Positions 1 through 11,271 of a DNA stretch of 64,000 nucleotides are shown here, piece by piece (the first letter of the stretch is position 1; each line of letters starts with the position of its first letter). The DNA is from Hordeum vulgare subsp. vulgare (taxonomy: Eukaryota; Streptophyta; Magnoliopsida; Poales; Poaceae): NCBI RefSeq assembly GCF_904849725.1, contig NC_058522.1:195319468-195383467 (forward strand), written 5' to 3'. Made by a program: the position numbers and the translations under genes. The notes under the pieces were generated by a model, which was given only the letters and a program-made list of their open reading frames with translations, was not told where the DNA came from and did not search any database.

Positions 1-16
1 CGTATTAAACTTGTAG

Positions 17-846
17 GCTGATGCAGAGTCTATGGACGCCGAGTTGAGACAAGTCGCTAATGGTTTTGACTATAAGGTCCGTTCATTTGACAAATACAAC
101 ATCAACGGGTATCACTTTCGTACCTTTGGCAAAGAGCTATCTATGCCCGACCTAAAGACTACAAATTGTTCTATCTCCGCTATCGGCGAAGGAGACACCG
201 AGTATTATGGAAGAGTTGAAGCAATTTATGAACTTCTATTCTATGGTGAAAACCCACCGACCGTCGTAGTCTTCAAATGTTATTGGTTTGAGCCGAGGGA
301 GACTAGAAGGACTCATCAACATATAGGACTAGTCGAAATCAACCAAAACACCCACTTAGATGTTCCCGATGTCTATATTACGGCTCAACAGCCGACACAA
401 GTTTTCTATCTACCGTGGGCCTGCCAAACTGATCCAAATCTCGAAGGTTGGGATGTCATTTATGAAGTTCCACCACATTTTAACCACCTACCCTCAATGA
501 AGAGGATTACGAACCTCACATTAACCCAGACACATATGAAGGAGAATTCTTCCAAGAAACACGTATGTCCAAGAAACGTTTCAAGAACCGCTCTACTTCA
601 CTCCAGAACATTGAAGTAGACAGCGACAGTGAATCCGTCTCAACCCCTGAGCCCGAACAGGAAGAGCTGGAAGAAGAAGAGGTTACTGCTGCGGATGACC
701 TCTCACTTCTTGACTGATTACATAATGGTGGCCTTCCACATGTTCTTCGTGATAGTGATGATGATGATGCATTTATTGATGATAGTGATGATCATGATGC
801 ATCTATTGACCCCGAAGCATATATAGACGAGGACGATTGTCATTAG
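17..846 (+). pseudogene. TnpD-like CACTA transposase, C-terminal exon (DUF4216), broken
   Basis: This is the last exon of the large CACTA transposase, which in full-length relatives carries Transposase_21, DUF4218 and DUF4216 domains and cuts the element ends. An acceptor-like TTGTAG ends at 16 and opens a frame that runs through 32-493 and holds the DUF4216 region (a YHFRTFGKE motif early, then VVVFKCYWF and the FYLPWACQTDPNLEGW stretch). The frame slips near 493. The downstream frame continues in a charged tail, meets an in-frame TGA at about 715-717, then runs through an Asp-rich end to TAG at 844-846. One indel and one nonsense change therefore separate it from an intact tail. The catalytic part lies outside the window. 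Confidence 0.85.
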
Positions 847-1088
847 TTCATGTCAGGTATTCAACTATTATACTAGATATAAATTTTGAGTTCATGTTAG
901 GTATTCAATTTTTATTAGTCATGTTGGTATTTATGACAATGATACACTTAAATTATATACATTTTATTACTCCTGTTTGTATTTATGTTGTACTAATTTC
1001 ATTTACTCTTTGTCATGAGAGGTGTTGAAAGATGGTGGGAAAGGGTTGAAAGCACTCCACGGCTGCTTCTTCGTCGGCGGGTGATGGG
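847..1088 (+). other. CACTA inter-gene spacer with degenerate T-rich repeats
   Basis: This is AT-rich non-coding sequence between the two CACTA genes. Short phrases such as TTCATGT(T)AGGTATTCAA and CATTTTATTACTC recur, giving a loosely tandem look. One version of the TTGGTATTTATG phrase found here is also present inside the second gene (1200-1300). No gene is visible. Confidence 0.5.
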
Positions 1089-3559
1089 ATGGGTACTTCC
1101 ATTCCTGCCTCGCCTCTTCGGAGAGTGTTGCTCTCTACTTTGCAAGGAGCGCCCCCTGTGAGAGGATGTCGACCCCCCGCGAAGCCGAGAGGCACTAAAG
1201 GTACACGTTGTATTCATGTTGGTATTTATGTTGTACTCATGTTGTATGCATATTGGTATTTATATACATTTTATTACTCATGTTGGTATTTATGTTGTAC
1301 TAAAGGTACACGTGGCCGCGGGAGAGGTAGGGCTACACAGTCTCTGCCACCACCCCAAGCTGATTCACCTGAGCACAGGACTTCTAGGGTGGATTCGTCT
1401 GAGGTGGAGGCTACACGGTCTACGGTTGACGAGCCTCGGGTCGACGAGCCTCAGGTCGACGAGCCTTCGACCCACGAGACTCCTGTCCCAGAGGCTTCCT
1501 TCTAGGCGACTCCGGAGCAAAGCAGGGATGAGGGTACGTCCCAAGAGACCTAGTGGGATACCTGGCCTGAGGCAAGTGGCCATGCTGGTAGCGACGAGGA
1601 GCTGGGTGAGGGGGCTACCGTCTACCAGCGTGGTAGTTCGGGGCTCCCGATCATGCGAGCGACCCCTGAGCAGAGGTGGTCGATTAGGCCAAATGGGGAC
1701 AAGTAAGTTAATTTACTCTTATTTAACCTTTTGCCTTCGCGTTTTCTCGAATACCTAATGTTTCGGCTTTAATTTGTCATACTGTAGGGGTTGGATTGTT
1801 GCCAAGGGTGTCCGCAAGCCCAACAACGTCCTTGGTGTTCTTTGCCGTCAAAACTTCCCAGGGTTTGTTACGTTGCCCGGTCGGGAGCGAGAGGTAGGAA
1901 TGACCTGGGAGCACTACTTGGGTGCCCCGGCCCCGCCGGAGGTGGAGATCGATGGTGTTTTGTGTGACACGAGGGCGGACATGGTGATCCGAAAGTTCTG
2001 GGTAATTTCGCTTTCACACAATTATAAATCAACCATAGCTATTTATTGTACTAATCGGTGTTGTCTCATTTGCAGACCTACTACAGGTGTGAGGAGGGAT
2101 ACGAGGAGGACGCGGCAAATGTTATCGAAACCGAATGTCGCCGCCTACATCAAAACTTTCGGCACGAGGCTCGGGTGCAAGCTGTTCGAGACTACTATGC
2201 CACACGACGTATTAGGCTTGACAAGGCGAAGTGCCATGATGCTAAGATGGAGAAGGAGCATTACATGAGGGTAATTACATATTATTAAGGCTTTGTAGTT
2301 AGTTTCCTTGATTTGGTTCTTACGCGCTCAAATTTCTCTTTATTAACTTAGGTGCCCCCGAGATGGTGTGTGGATAAGATGGATTGTTGGGAGGCCTTGG
2401 TGGATCAGTGGTGCTCCGAAACGTGGGAGGCCAGCCACAACAACGCCATGGAGAGGCGTGGCAAAATGGTTGGCGTGCCATACCATCAAGGGAGCGTCAA
2501 CTTAATCCAATTTGGCGAGAATTGGGTATGTCGTTTGCTTCATGCCTCATGCAGTTCATTCTTAATGCTATCTTGAGCCCTTTACCAATACAATTTTCCT
2601 CTCTCTCTCTCTTTTAGGCGCGTCACAATAAGATGGAGGCGCCACAGATGTACGACCTGTATGCGATGGCCCATACTGCCTCGTACAAGAAGGTCAAGGC
2701 ATTCTCTGAGTCTGACCTCGAGCATCCACAAAACATCACCAACATATCCTCCCACGACAAGCTCGTGAAGTACAGAGATCACGAGAAGGCGAGGAAAGGG
2801 GAGGACTTTAACCCGAGCGAGGGGCCTATTGATCCAGAGCTGGTGATGATAGCTGGCAACGGGAGGCCCCATGGCTCGATCGCCATTGGAGACAGCCCTA
2901 TACGTTGTCCTAGCTCTACCGGCAGATAAAGGCACGCCAAACGAGCTCTTGTCCGGAGATAGCACGTCGTGCACGGCCAGTCGAGCTCGCCATCGAGGTT
3001 AGTTTAATGGACTCAAATATCTTTCCGCATTATGTTGTGCGTTGGAACCAATGTTCTAACAATGAGTTGTGTTGTAGGCTGCTATTCAGAAAGAGAGAGA
3101 GGCAATGCAGGCGGCTATGGCGGAGAAGGATAAGGAAATTAGGGAGCTGGAGGAGAGGATGACTGCATTGGTGGAGGCAGAGAGGGCATGGAATGATGCG
3201 TCTACCAGGGCCATATACGAGCTCTTCGTGGTAAGTTTCTTCTTCATGTTATTTCAAATCTTGCATTTGAATGTCCGTTTTATTAATAAATAAAAAGTTT
3301 GACTTGTCGAAACAAAATGTACAGTCTATGTGCGAGAAGAACGGCCAAGTCCCTCCGCCGATGCCAGTCGTTAATGTGCCGGGGACGGTGAGTTTCATTT
3401 CAGTGGAGTGATGTTAAGAGTGTCCTCATGCTAACTACACATTGCAAACGATGTTTGGTGCAGAATATGTCCCGAAACGCATCGCACGACCCATCTACAA
3501 TCGAGCCTTCTCCACGGCAGCCTTCTCCAGGTGAAACAAGCCACAGCCACCGTGCTTGA
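1089..3559 (+). pseudogene. TnpA-like second CACTA gene (plant transposase Ptta/En/Spm type), 8 exons
   Basis: In En/Spm the second product binds subterminal repeats and aids transposition. Exons read by eye: from about 1089 to 1702, 1788-2001, 2074-2270, 2352-2525, 2619-2997, 3078-3230, 3325-3387 and 3464-3559, with GT-AG borders throughout (for example GACAA|GTAAGT at 1703 and TTTTAG before 2619). Residue order: an Arg/Gly-rich start, an acidic V-D-E-P repeat stretch, a conserved middle (RGWIVAKG, then CEEGYEEDA), a YKK-containing segment in exon 5, and a Lys/Glu coiled coil in exon 6 (EKDKEIRELEERM). Damage: frame change near 1500, in-frame TAG near 1549, one slip near 2900 in exon 5, and a 105-bp insertion in exon 1. 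The start codon is uncertain. Orientation and spacing fit the transposase gene just upstream. Confidence 0.8.
1194..1313 (+). repeat. 105-bp in-frame insertion flanked by a 15-bp direct repeat
   Basis: The word ACTAAAGGTACACGT occurs at 1194-1208 and again at 1299-1313, exactly 105 bp (35 codons) apart. The material between is T-rich and resembles the spacer at about 920-1000. Removing one unit would join KPRGTKGT directly to the RGRGRGR run, which suggests spacer-derived sequence was duplicated into exon 1. Confidence 0.7.
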
Positions 3560-3613
3560 CCCTAACTTAGGTATGTTATTTCTAGTGTTTTAATAAAAGA
3601 TAGCTAGATGAAA

Positions 3614-3790
3614 TAATTAGCTTAGTTAGCTCCTAAATGGTCTATTTAATTAAAAATGACCTATACTTAGCTAAGTTCTCTCCTAAATGACATAATTAGC
3701 TCCAAAAAGGCATTCTTAGCCAATTTAGCCCGAAGAAGGGGACGAGAGGAGAAGAAAGAGGAAAAATGAAAGGAAGGAAGAAGAAGAAGA
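3614..3790 (+). repeat. Direct duplication, copy 1 (partner 4049-4222)
   Basis: From AATAATTAGCTTAGTTAGC to the GGAAGGAAGAAG stretch, this segment is almost the same as 4049-4222, with a few substitutions and small gaps. The second copy loses the long purine/pyrimidine tract that follows copy 1. The pair implies a local duplication of about 435 bp period, with later expansion of the GAR tract in copy 1. Confidence 0.75.
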
Positions 3791-3990
3791 GGAGAAGAAG
3801 AAGAAGGAGAGGGAGGAGGATAAGAAGAAGGAGGAGAAGGAGGAGAAGAAGGAGAAGCAACTCCTCCTTCTCCTTCTTCTTCCTCCTTCTCCTTCTCCTT
3901 CTCCTTTTCTTCTTCTTCTCCTCTTCCTTCTCCTTCTCCTCCTCCTCCTCCTCCTCCTCCTTCTTTTACTTCTTCTTCTCTTTCTCTTAT
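3730..3990. repeat. GAR-rich then YTC-rich imperfect inverted repeat
   Basis: About 120 bp of almost pure purine (GAA/GAG units) is followed after a short centre near 3864-3870 by about 110 bp of almost pure pyrimidine (TTC/CTC units). The two arms can pair as a long imperfect hairpin. ORFs called on either strand here are low-complexity artefacts. Confidence 0.85.
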
Positions 3991-4048
3991 TCTACGTAGC
4001 TTAGACTCACCCAACAAAGCCTAAATTGGCTAATTATACATCTAAATG

Positions 4049-4222
4049 ACATAATTAGCTTAGTTAGCTCCTAAATGGTCTATTTAATAAAAAATGACCT
4101 ATACTTAGCTAAGTACTCCTAAATGAGATAATTAGCTCCAAAAAGGCATTCTTAGCCAATTTAGACCCAAGAAGAGGACGAGAGGAGAAGAAAGAGGAAA
4201 AATGGAAGTAAGGAAGAAGAAG
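4049..4222 (+). repeat. Direct duplication, copy 2 (partner 3614-3790)
   Basis: This is the second copy of the AATTAGCTTAGTTAGCTCC-containing segment. It keeps the same order of landmarks (TAAATGGTCTATTTAAT, CCAAAAAGGCATTCTTAGCC, GACGAGAGGAGAAGAAAG) and then ends in a short GAA tract. Confidence 0.75.
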
Positions 4223-4580
4223 AAGATGAGAAGAAGAAGACTATAATTAGCCTAGCTAGATCAAAAATGGCTTAATAAGCATAGTTTGCTCCGGAATGAC
4301 CTATTTTACCCAAGTTAGCTCCGAAACGACCTATAGTTAGCTAGGGTTCCACCTAAATGACATGATTAGCTTAGTTAGCTCCTAAATGGTCTATACTTAG
4401 CTAATTTCTCTCCGAAATAACCTATATATACACTACTTCATCTAGTATTATTCTTCTAACTTTCTTATTTGCCATTTTGCAGATTACCTTCACTTCACGG
4501 GAAGCTTGGAAAATATTGATGGAATGCTTGAAGATGATTTCTTGTACCGTGGGTTGTATTGAAACTATTGTAGTATATGA

Positions 4581-4649
4581 ATATATGAAACTTTGTATGC
4601 ACGTGGATGAAACTGGTGTAATATATGAAACTTTGTATGCACGTGGATG
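4581..4649 (+). repeat. Two-copy tandem repeat, period 40 bp
   Basis: ATATATGAAACTTTGTATGC plus the following nine bases occurs at 4581-4609 and again at 4621-4649. It lies in the likely 3' UTR of the CACTA element. Confidence 0.8.
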
Positions 4650-4793
4650 CAACTTGAAAGCTGGATATAAGAGGTTATTTTAATATGGTTATGAGTACGG
4701 AAAGAAATTTATTTATGTCAAATATATATATATATCCTAATTATTGTTAAAAATGCTGGATATAACAAAAAATAAATAAATAAGGGGCTGGTT

Positions 4794-5080
4794 CCCCTCT
4801 TTGCCGTCTGCCCCCGCATGGCAAAGAGAGGGAGGCAGACGGCAAAGGGGGGATTCTGCCCCCTCTCTCTCCCCTCTTTGCCGTCTTCCCTCACATGGCA
4901 AAGGGGGGTGGGCAGACGGCAAAGGGGGGAATCTGCCCCTCTCTCTCCCCTCTTTGCCGTCTGCCCTCACATGGAAAAGGGGACGACAGAGGGGGGAATC
5001 TGCCCACTCTCTCTCCCCTCTTTGCCGTCTGCTCCCACACAACAAAGGAGGGGAGGCAGACGACGAAGGGAGGAGGCCTG
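4794..5080. repeat. CACTA subterminal array: four units of about 70-76 bp, each a hairpin
   Basis: Units start CCCCTCTTTGCCGTCT at about 4794, 4870, 4946 and 5016. Each unit carries TTTGCCGTCTGCC, a CATGGCAAA word, and then the reverse complement GGCAGACGGCAAA, so each can fold on itself. The last two units are degraded. Looser TTTGCCGTC motifs continue to 5300. In En/Spm such motifs are the binding sites of the TnpA-type protein, and this array probably has that role. Confidence 0.85.
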
Positions 5081-5311
5081 CCATTAACACTTAACGGGGA
5101 CATTGCACCCTTTGTCGTCCCAGTTAATTTGCCGTCTGCCCCGTCATGGCAAAGATTCTTTGCCGTCCGCTTTGGGAAAGCTGACGGCAAAGAACCTCTT
5201 CACCGGATTTTTTTTACCATCTACTTTGTCGTCTGCTGACCGACGACAAAGCCTTTGCCGTCCGTGGTTGCACCCTTTGCCGTCCACTTTGGCAAACGGC
5301 AAATTTCTGAA

Positions 5312-5322
5312 TTTCAGTAGTG
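5312..5322 (+). repeat. 3' terminal inverted repeat of the CACTA element
   Basis: The sequence TTTCAGTAGTG ends the TTTGCCGTC-rich region and is the inverted form of a CACTACTGAAA terminus. Sequence character changes immediately after 5322, which supports the boundary. Confidence 0.85.
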
Positions 5323-6557
5323 TGGGTTTGCAAAAGGACCAGTTGAACTTCAATAAGCCATGCTTAGCATTGGGTTCATTATGGAACTAGTGATCGTAGT
5401 GGACAATCACATTATGTCCCTAAGCCATCACTTGAACTAATGATGCCATGCGGAAGATCATTTGAGGATATGTGATTAGTAAGCAAATCGTTTGACGTGG
5501 TTGCCATAGATATCTTGAGGAAACAACTGATATCATTTGGTAGACCATTTGACCTTTATGTTGGTAGGAAGACTTGGTGGGTCGAGTAATTGGAGTAGCA
5601 TAACTTAATTGTCTGTCGAGTAAATTGGATTTAGTAGAAAATTATGATCAGAAGCTGAAATTCTTGGTGGTATAATGATCAGTCTTTGTCAAGTAATATA
5701 TTGGATTGTGGGGACCGCGACTTACTAGTCTAGAATCGCCGTGCTCAGTGATCCTAGAGATCAATGCTCACCGAACACAGATACCGAATAAAAGAGTCTT
5801 ACATCCATACATACCGTTTTTTTTACAATAAATGACCACTTCGGTCCAGTCTTACATATATAGGGCCTTATAGGCCAACACACCAAACTGGACCAATAGC
5901 GGAATTATTGGTTGAAAGCGTGAACCCATGCCATCATGTTTTCATACTCGTCCTCCGATAGAAATCTTGGGGTGCTATTCGATGTTCTTTGTGTTGGATT
6001 GAATATGATGAATATAAAATTGTTTGATGTGTGTCCTATAATTAACCCACGATACTTGACGTGACATTGGAGTATCTAGGTGACACTAGGCTTGATTGAT
6101 ATGTATCATGCATGTTATTCTGGTACGAACTCTAGGGTGTTTGTGACATTTATATGAATATACCAAAAGGTTAATCAGAAAGAAGAACTTTGAGGTAGTT
6201 CTACTACCTACAACAATTTCATCTTATATTCTCCGCTAGAAATGAACTTGAGTGATTCTTTATTACACATTGAGGGATGGTCATACGATTCTACTATGTT
6301 AGCATTGTTGAGAGCTTACACTAGTGAAAGTATGAAACCTAGGCCTTATTTCCAAGTATTTATACAATTTTCTTCTCACTATTTTGCAATTGCTACCTCG
6401 TTGTTTTATATTTGAGACTACAAAAACCTATATGTAGTATCGATACTACACTTGCTACACTTGTACCGATCTAGTGCAACGATACAATTTACCATTGTAT
6501 TGGGTGTGTTGGGAACACAAGGGATTTCTTCTATTTGATTGCAGGGCTGTTTGAGAG
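5323..6557 (+). mobile_element. LTR-retrotransposon debris between CACTA and LARD
   Basis: No ORF of note is present. About 5708 (TGTGGGGACCGCGACTTACT) looks like an LTR start of an unrecognised family. From about 5980 to 6557 the sequence resembles, from memory, the end part of a Triticeae gypsy LTR on the + strand (phrases such as CCTATACAATTTACCATTG-like and GCAGGG(T/C)TGTTTGAGAG). It stops abruptly at 6557, where the minus-strand LARD LTR starts, so this is probably the target into which the LARD inserted. Family assignment is uncertain. Confidence 0.4.
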
Positions 6558-9500
6558 TGTAACAACCAGGATATGGTCCTATCCTTATTTTGGCTCCATG
6601 GCATTAATAGGGATAGAAGCGCATCTCATCGTTTTGCAAGGATGGATATCGTTACAAGTACATGTAAAGAGGAGATGAGTATATGGAATTGTCTTACACT
6701 CGCCACAAGCTAAATAAAGGTCATCTCAATACAACAATACATTCAATCACCATATATAAGAGTAGGGTCTGACTACGGACGAAATCAAAAAATAAAATTG
6801 ACATTCATCCTTGCTAATGCGAGGTTGCCGGCCTCGAACCCATCCTATGATCGATGATGAAGAAGAAGAAGTCCAAATCAAACATGTATCGCTCTCACAT
6901 AAAAGCATCGCTTTACCAATGCCTGCAACTGTTGTTGTACTAACCTGTGAGCCACAAGGGACTCACAATCTGATCTCCAAAGGTATCAAGACTAGAAAAG
7001 CTTAATGGGAGATGCATGGTTAACTCGTGAGGCTGCAGCAAGCACTAAGCCTTTATTTGAGTGGCTAACTTATGAGTACAAGAATAAGAAGAGTGATCTA
7101 CGCATAATCAGACATGAACAAGAAATGATTAAGAAGTGATCCTTAACACCTCCTTACGATTCAAACCTAACACGATTCTGTCCCCTTCTTGGTTCAAACC
7201 TCATAAGAAGAGACGGTCACGACTACGCACACGGTCACGGCTACACACAGGGTTTATTTGAATTTACTTCAAGTTTTCTATTACTGGGTGTTAAATAAAT
7301 TTCCAAGTTGCCACATAATCGCGGGCACGACTCTGAGAAATATTTGACCCTGCAGGGGTTCTCCAACTCATCCATCACAAACTAGACACAAGCTATGCTG
7401 GAAAACCTCAACTTCGAGATAGCCCAAGGTATCTTCGAAATCCCAGTGCACAAGACATTCGAGAAGGGAAAAACAAATCCAGCAAGACCGCGTGACATTA
7501 AAAATCCCAATAGGAGCCATGCATATTTATTTCTCAAAGCACTACCAGATGAGAAATAGGTACGGTGGCCTAACATAAATCCCCCGAGTTGCACTGGGTT
7601 GGCCCCGCAAGTGGATCTGCTTGAACCAACACTCATGAGGAGCATTGTCCTAGGGCTTGATTAATTATTCACGGGGTGATCATGCCCTATGCTAGTTTTA
7701 GTTGTTCTTAAGAAAATAGTACCAATGTCAGGCCTTGCCAGAATAGTTTGATCTTGAGACGAAAATCAAGGGGGTCCCCATACCTCCCCAAGCATGTTAG
7801 GAGCACTTAATATGGAACATAACATCGATACACAAGTAACTAGGGCGGCAAATGTGTAACAAACATCGAGAAAAAGGCCAAGCCTTCCACCTTTTACCAA
7901 GTATATGTGTGCATTAAATTAAAGAGAAAGAATATTGTAATATCCCAACATATCAATGTTGTAACATGTAAACAACCTACACCTACAACTAGCAACGCTA
8001 TAAGAAGGTTGATCAAGTGATAACTTAGCCAAACAATGGTCCGCCGGGATGTGGAGGGTTTAGAGGATTTTTTCGCATTTGGAAGGCTTGACATTCAAAT
8101 GGTAGGTAAGAAGACACAACGATAGAAGCGAGACAACTAGCAAAGCATTGATAGTAGTGGTATCCAGGGAAATGGTCATCTTGCCTGAGATCCTGCTTGG
8201 AAGAAGAACGAATTCGTGAAGTAGATGAACCAACGTAGTTGAACGAATCCTCACTCCAAAGTGATTTCGAAACTAGAGAAACAATCTGGAAAGAAACAAT
8301 GAACACACGATAAACACCACAACATATACATGGCATGATGCTTAATCAAATATGATGCATGCCAATTTAATTATGCATGTCATGGCAAGCATAACAACCA
8401 ACTTCTACACATTAAGTGAAGCTCAGTATGCAACGAGTTGCATATTGGCAAAAATCCATATTTGAATTCTTAGTTCACTCCCATTTAGGTACATGACAAT
8501 ATTAAATGTCATTAAACATAGAAAGAGGTGAAGCATAAATAAATTATCTATATAAGCATTTTAAATGAGGCCGGAAACAAGTTATAACACTTCCGAAATG
8601 ACCCCATATTTTAATTTCGAAATTGGTCCAGATCTGAACTGACCATTTTTTATACTTATTACCCAGGAAAAAAATGCATCATGTGATTGTACACGTAATT
8701 CTACGCGATTTACATATATATATCATCTAAAATAGAGCTACGGTCTAAAAGATATGACCAACACGAGATAAATATGTGATGAATGCAAATCTAGAGCATG
8801 ATAGTGGACATTATGCACTAAATAAAACTCCAGGGAAGCATCATCAAAATATGCACAGAAACATGACTAGCATAAAAAACATGGCAATCCGAAGAAAACA
8901 CTTTCTCAGACTTAGTGAAAATCACTGGTTGCAAGAGCAGCAGTTTTAACACATTGGCATGTTGGACAATAGAATTACCTAAGGCACAAATCCTATATAT
9001 GGAAACTAATGGCACAATATAATTGACCATAACATGCTTAATGAAACACCCCATGGGGTCAACACCAAAGGAGTTGTAGATGAATGGTAATTCGCATGGT
9101 AAAATATCAAAAAAATAACAGTTTCAGACTTGGGAATTATTTTAGCATCTCAAAATAGCACCATTAAGTAAGCATGTCCACATGATGAAAACTACAGTTA
9201 AACATGAAATTCATGGCATGGCACACATAGTATTAGCAAGTAGACATGACATACTACAACTTAGTCCATTGGCACAAGTTCAAAGGGGGCATGGTTTGCT
9301 TAATATGAGCTTCGCAAAATGGAACTCAACATTAACACATTAGCAGTTTTCACATGATACCACGTTTAGAGCAATAAATGAACATGTTAATGATGATTTA
9401 CATGGAAACCATAGGCATGGCATCAAAGTAGACAAATAATAGAACAAATGCCATGAAGGAATCACATGCATAAGAGCTACGGATCAGATGCAATCGTCCA

Positions 9501-10704
9501 CACAAGTTTGAATAAAAATATCAGTTTTGCAATCTATGATGGGATGCACTTTTACAACACAAATTTGAGCATGTAGAAAAATTCTAGTATTTATGCAAAT
9601 GATGCCATCATGTATATCACGAATAGTAGATGATTTTTCATATATAACACATTTTTATATATGACTAGCACAGATCTAGGCCTTTACGGCCAGCCAACCC
9701 ACGAGTGGAGGTAGGCCGGGGCTGGTCCTCGTCCTCGCTCCCATGCCCGAGCGGGTGCACGGGCGCGGTTGCAGCCATGCTGGTCAATGGTGGTCGGTGC
9801 AGAGGCGGGGTTGCCTGGGAACGGAAGGATCTGAGGCGGGGCCGCCCAGGTCCACCCATCTCCGGCAGCGGCGAGTCACAGTGTGACGGCGGTGGCGACC
9901 ATGGATTCGTCCACCTGTAGGGAAGTGGATGCAAGGTCACGAGGGCGCGGGTTGGCCTGGTTGGAGACGGTGGGTCGTGCGGAGGAGATTGGCGAGGTAG
10001 CACAGGGAGGCACTCGGGCGCAAGGGCAGCTATTGCACGGGTTAGAAGCGACATAACTTCGGACCCTAGTGGCCCTGGAGCAGTAGGAGAGAGGAGAGGC
10101 ACGTGGAGGCTGCGGGAAAGGCTTGGGCACACATGGAAATTGAGGCAAGTTATGGTTTTCTGTAGGATTGGAAGGTAGGCCTTCTTTATATAGGCAGGGT
10201 TAGGGTTTGAGGGGAGTTTGGGGACATTTTTTACCCTCCAATAACGACCAGACGGTCCAATCGGAAGGTTAGGCTAGGGCAGTGGGCTCTGTAGAGTGTC
10301 TTGGGATGAGAAGATAGGGTTGTTCGTGGCCCAGCAACAATTTGGAAAACTAAAACGTCTCACGTTTATCCATCTATCGTGCTTCTATATGTTAAATGGT
10401 TCGGGTGTCAAACAACCTCCAGATGCGATGAAATTTCGCACATGGTCTACCCACACTATATCTAGACCGCATGCCAACTTTCGACCCATTCCGAGAAAGT
10501 TTCAAATGCAGTTTTGAAAACAAAATTTTAACAATGTCGTGCGTGCGTGCATGTGTGGTTGGTCACGAAGTGTCGAAAACCAAGTGTCGACGCAATGCGA
10601 ATGATACAGATGATGCGATGGTGAATGTGACACTCAAATGAATCATGCGGCAAAAGTTAGAATAACTAGAAAGCATTTGGAGCATTGGTCTGAGCCTGTT
10701 ACCA
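6558..10704 (-). repeat. 3' LTR of the minus-strand LARD (about 4.15 kb)
   Basis: On the minus strand the LTR starts TGGTAACAGGCTC at 10704 and ends at TTGTTACA (6558). The start aligns with TGTGACAGCCCGATGCC of the plus-strand LARD, and the end matches the start of the partial LTR at 35635. Just upstream on the minus strand is a short purine run (GTAGAGGAGAG), a weak polypurine tract. It contains a TATA box and a GC-rich leader near 9690-10190. It is far more diverged from the other LARD LTRs than those are from each other. Confidence 0.8.
9682..10194 (-). promoter_or_regulatory. LARD 3' LTR promoter region: TATA box, GC-rich leader, splice-donor-like site
   Basis: A TATA box (CCTATATAAAG on the minus strand, 10184-10194) is followed by about 480 bp of GC-rich sequence and then a donor-like GTAAAG at 9687-9682. 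The plus-strand LARD LTRs have the same order. ORFs in the GC-rich part are not conserved among copies and are not called as genes. Confidence 0.5.
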
Positions 10705-11271
10705 CTCTCCTCTACTAACAAGAGATCTCGACCCAAGATCTCGGAATGAGAAGAGGAAGAGTAAAGGAAGAGGTAGAACCTAGTTTCTTCTTTGACAAGT
10801 GAGTGAAAACAACAAACCTTGAAGGTTGCAAAGAGAAGAAGAGTGGCACGAGGCACAAGCGAGAATTCAAAACAAGTGTGTCCAGCACTTCAGTAGGAAA
10901 TAAAGGCAAAACTTCATAAGATGGAAACAACTTAATAATATTTCACAACCCTCCGGTTAAATGGATAATCAAGGAAAGAACATGATATTAACAAAACGAG
11001 ATGATGGATCATAAAGACCAACCTCCAGAACAGAAAAATGATAAAAAATAATGGAGGTTGAAAAGAATAAGATTATGACCTTGCAAGGATTTCAACGAAG
11101 CTTCGCAATGAGATACTTTAGATAACTTGGAACTCCAAAAAATAAAAGATAAGCAACTTAGAATCGGGAGTTTGATATCATGAACAACCCCAAAAAAATA
11201 TTTAAATCACTTCGTTGAGACAAGAATAAGAATTATATTATGCTTATCCTTCATCGAGTTAAATTGATGAC
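10705..11271 (-). other. Minus-strand LARD internal domain, 3' segment
   Basis: This is non-coding and purine-rich on the + strand. In reverse complement it matches the end of the plus-strand LARD interior at about 29440-29701 (the CCTACTGAAGTG phrase and the TTTGCAACCTTCAAGG phrase). It ends at 11271 with ATGAC, the target duplication of the gypsy insertion. Confidence 0.75.

Larger units (their letters stand above)
3560..4790 (+). other. CACTA 3' non-coding region
   Basis: No gene is visible between the second gene and the subterminal array. It holds a degenerate repeat built on AATTAGCTTAGTTAGCTCC, a long GAR/YTC inverted repeat, and a short tandem repeat near 4600. A segment at 4477-4680 could be the last 3' UTR piece: it follows an acceptor-like TTTTGCAG ending near 4480. 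Confidence 0.6.
1..5322 (+). mobile_element. CACTA (En/Spm) DNA transposon, 3' portion (Caspar-like)
   Basis: This is the 3' part of a class II CACTA transposon; its 5' end lies before the window. Three things are seen in the order expected for the family: the end of a TnpD-like transposase with a DUF4216 domain, a multi-exon TnpA-like second gene, and a subterminal array of TTTGCCGTC motifs in both orientations. The element ends at TTTCAGTAGTG, the reverse complement of a terminus starting CACTACTGAAA. Known CACTA elements make 3-bp target duplications, which cannot be checked here because the left end is missing. Both genes carry frameshifts and stops, so this copy is probably not autonomous. 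Confidence 0.9.

Noticed and set aside
3667..4017. Glu/Lys-rich and Ser/Phe-rich ORFs in the CACTA tail
   Set aside because: They are low-complexity translations of the GAR/YTC hairpin.
4794..5080. Regularly spaced repeats that might suggest a CRISPR array
   Set aside because: The whole unit repeats with no unique spacers, the units are inverted repeats next to a CACTA terminus, and the genome is a plant nuclear one.
4737..5353. Cluster of short ORFs in the TTTGCCGTC region
   Set aside because: This is a terminal binding-site array; the ORFs arise on both strands from the repeat units.
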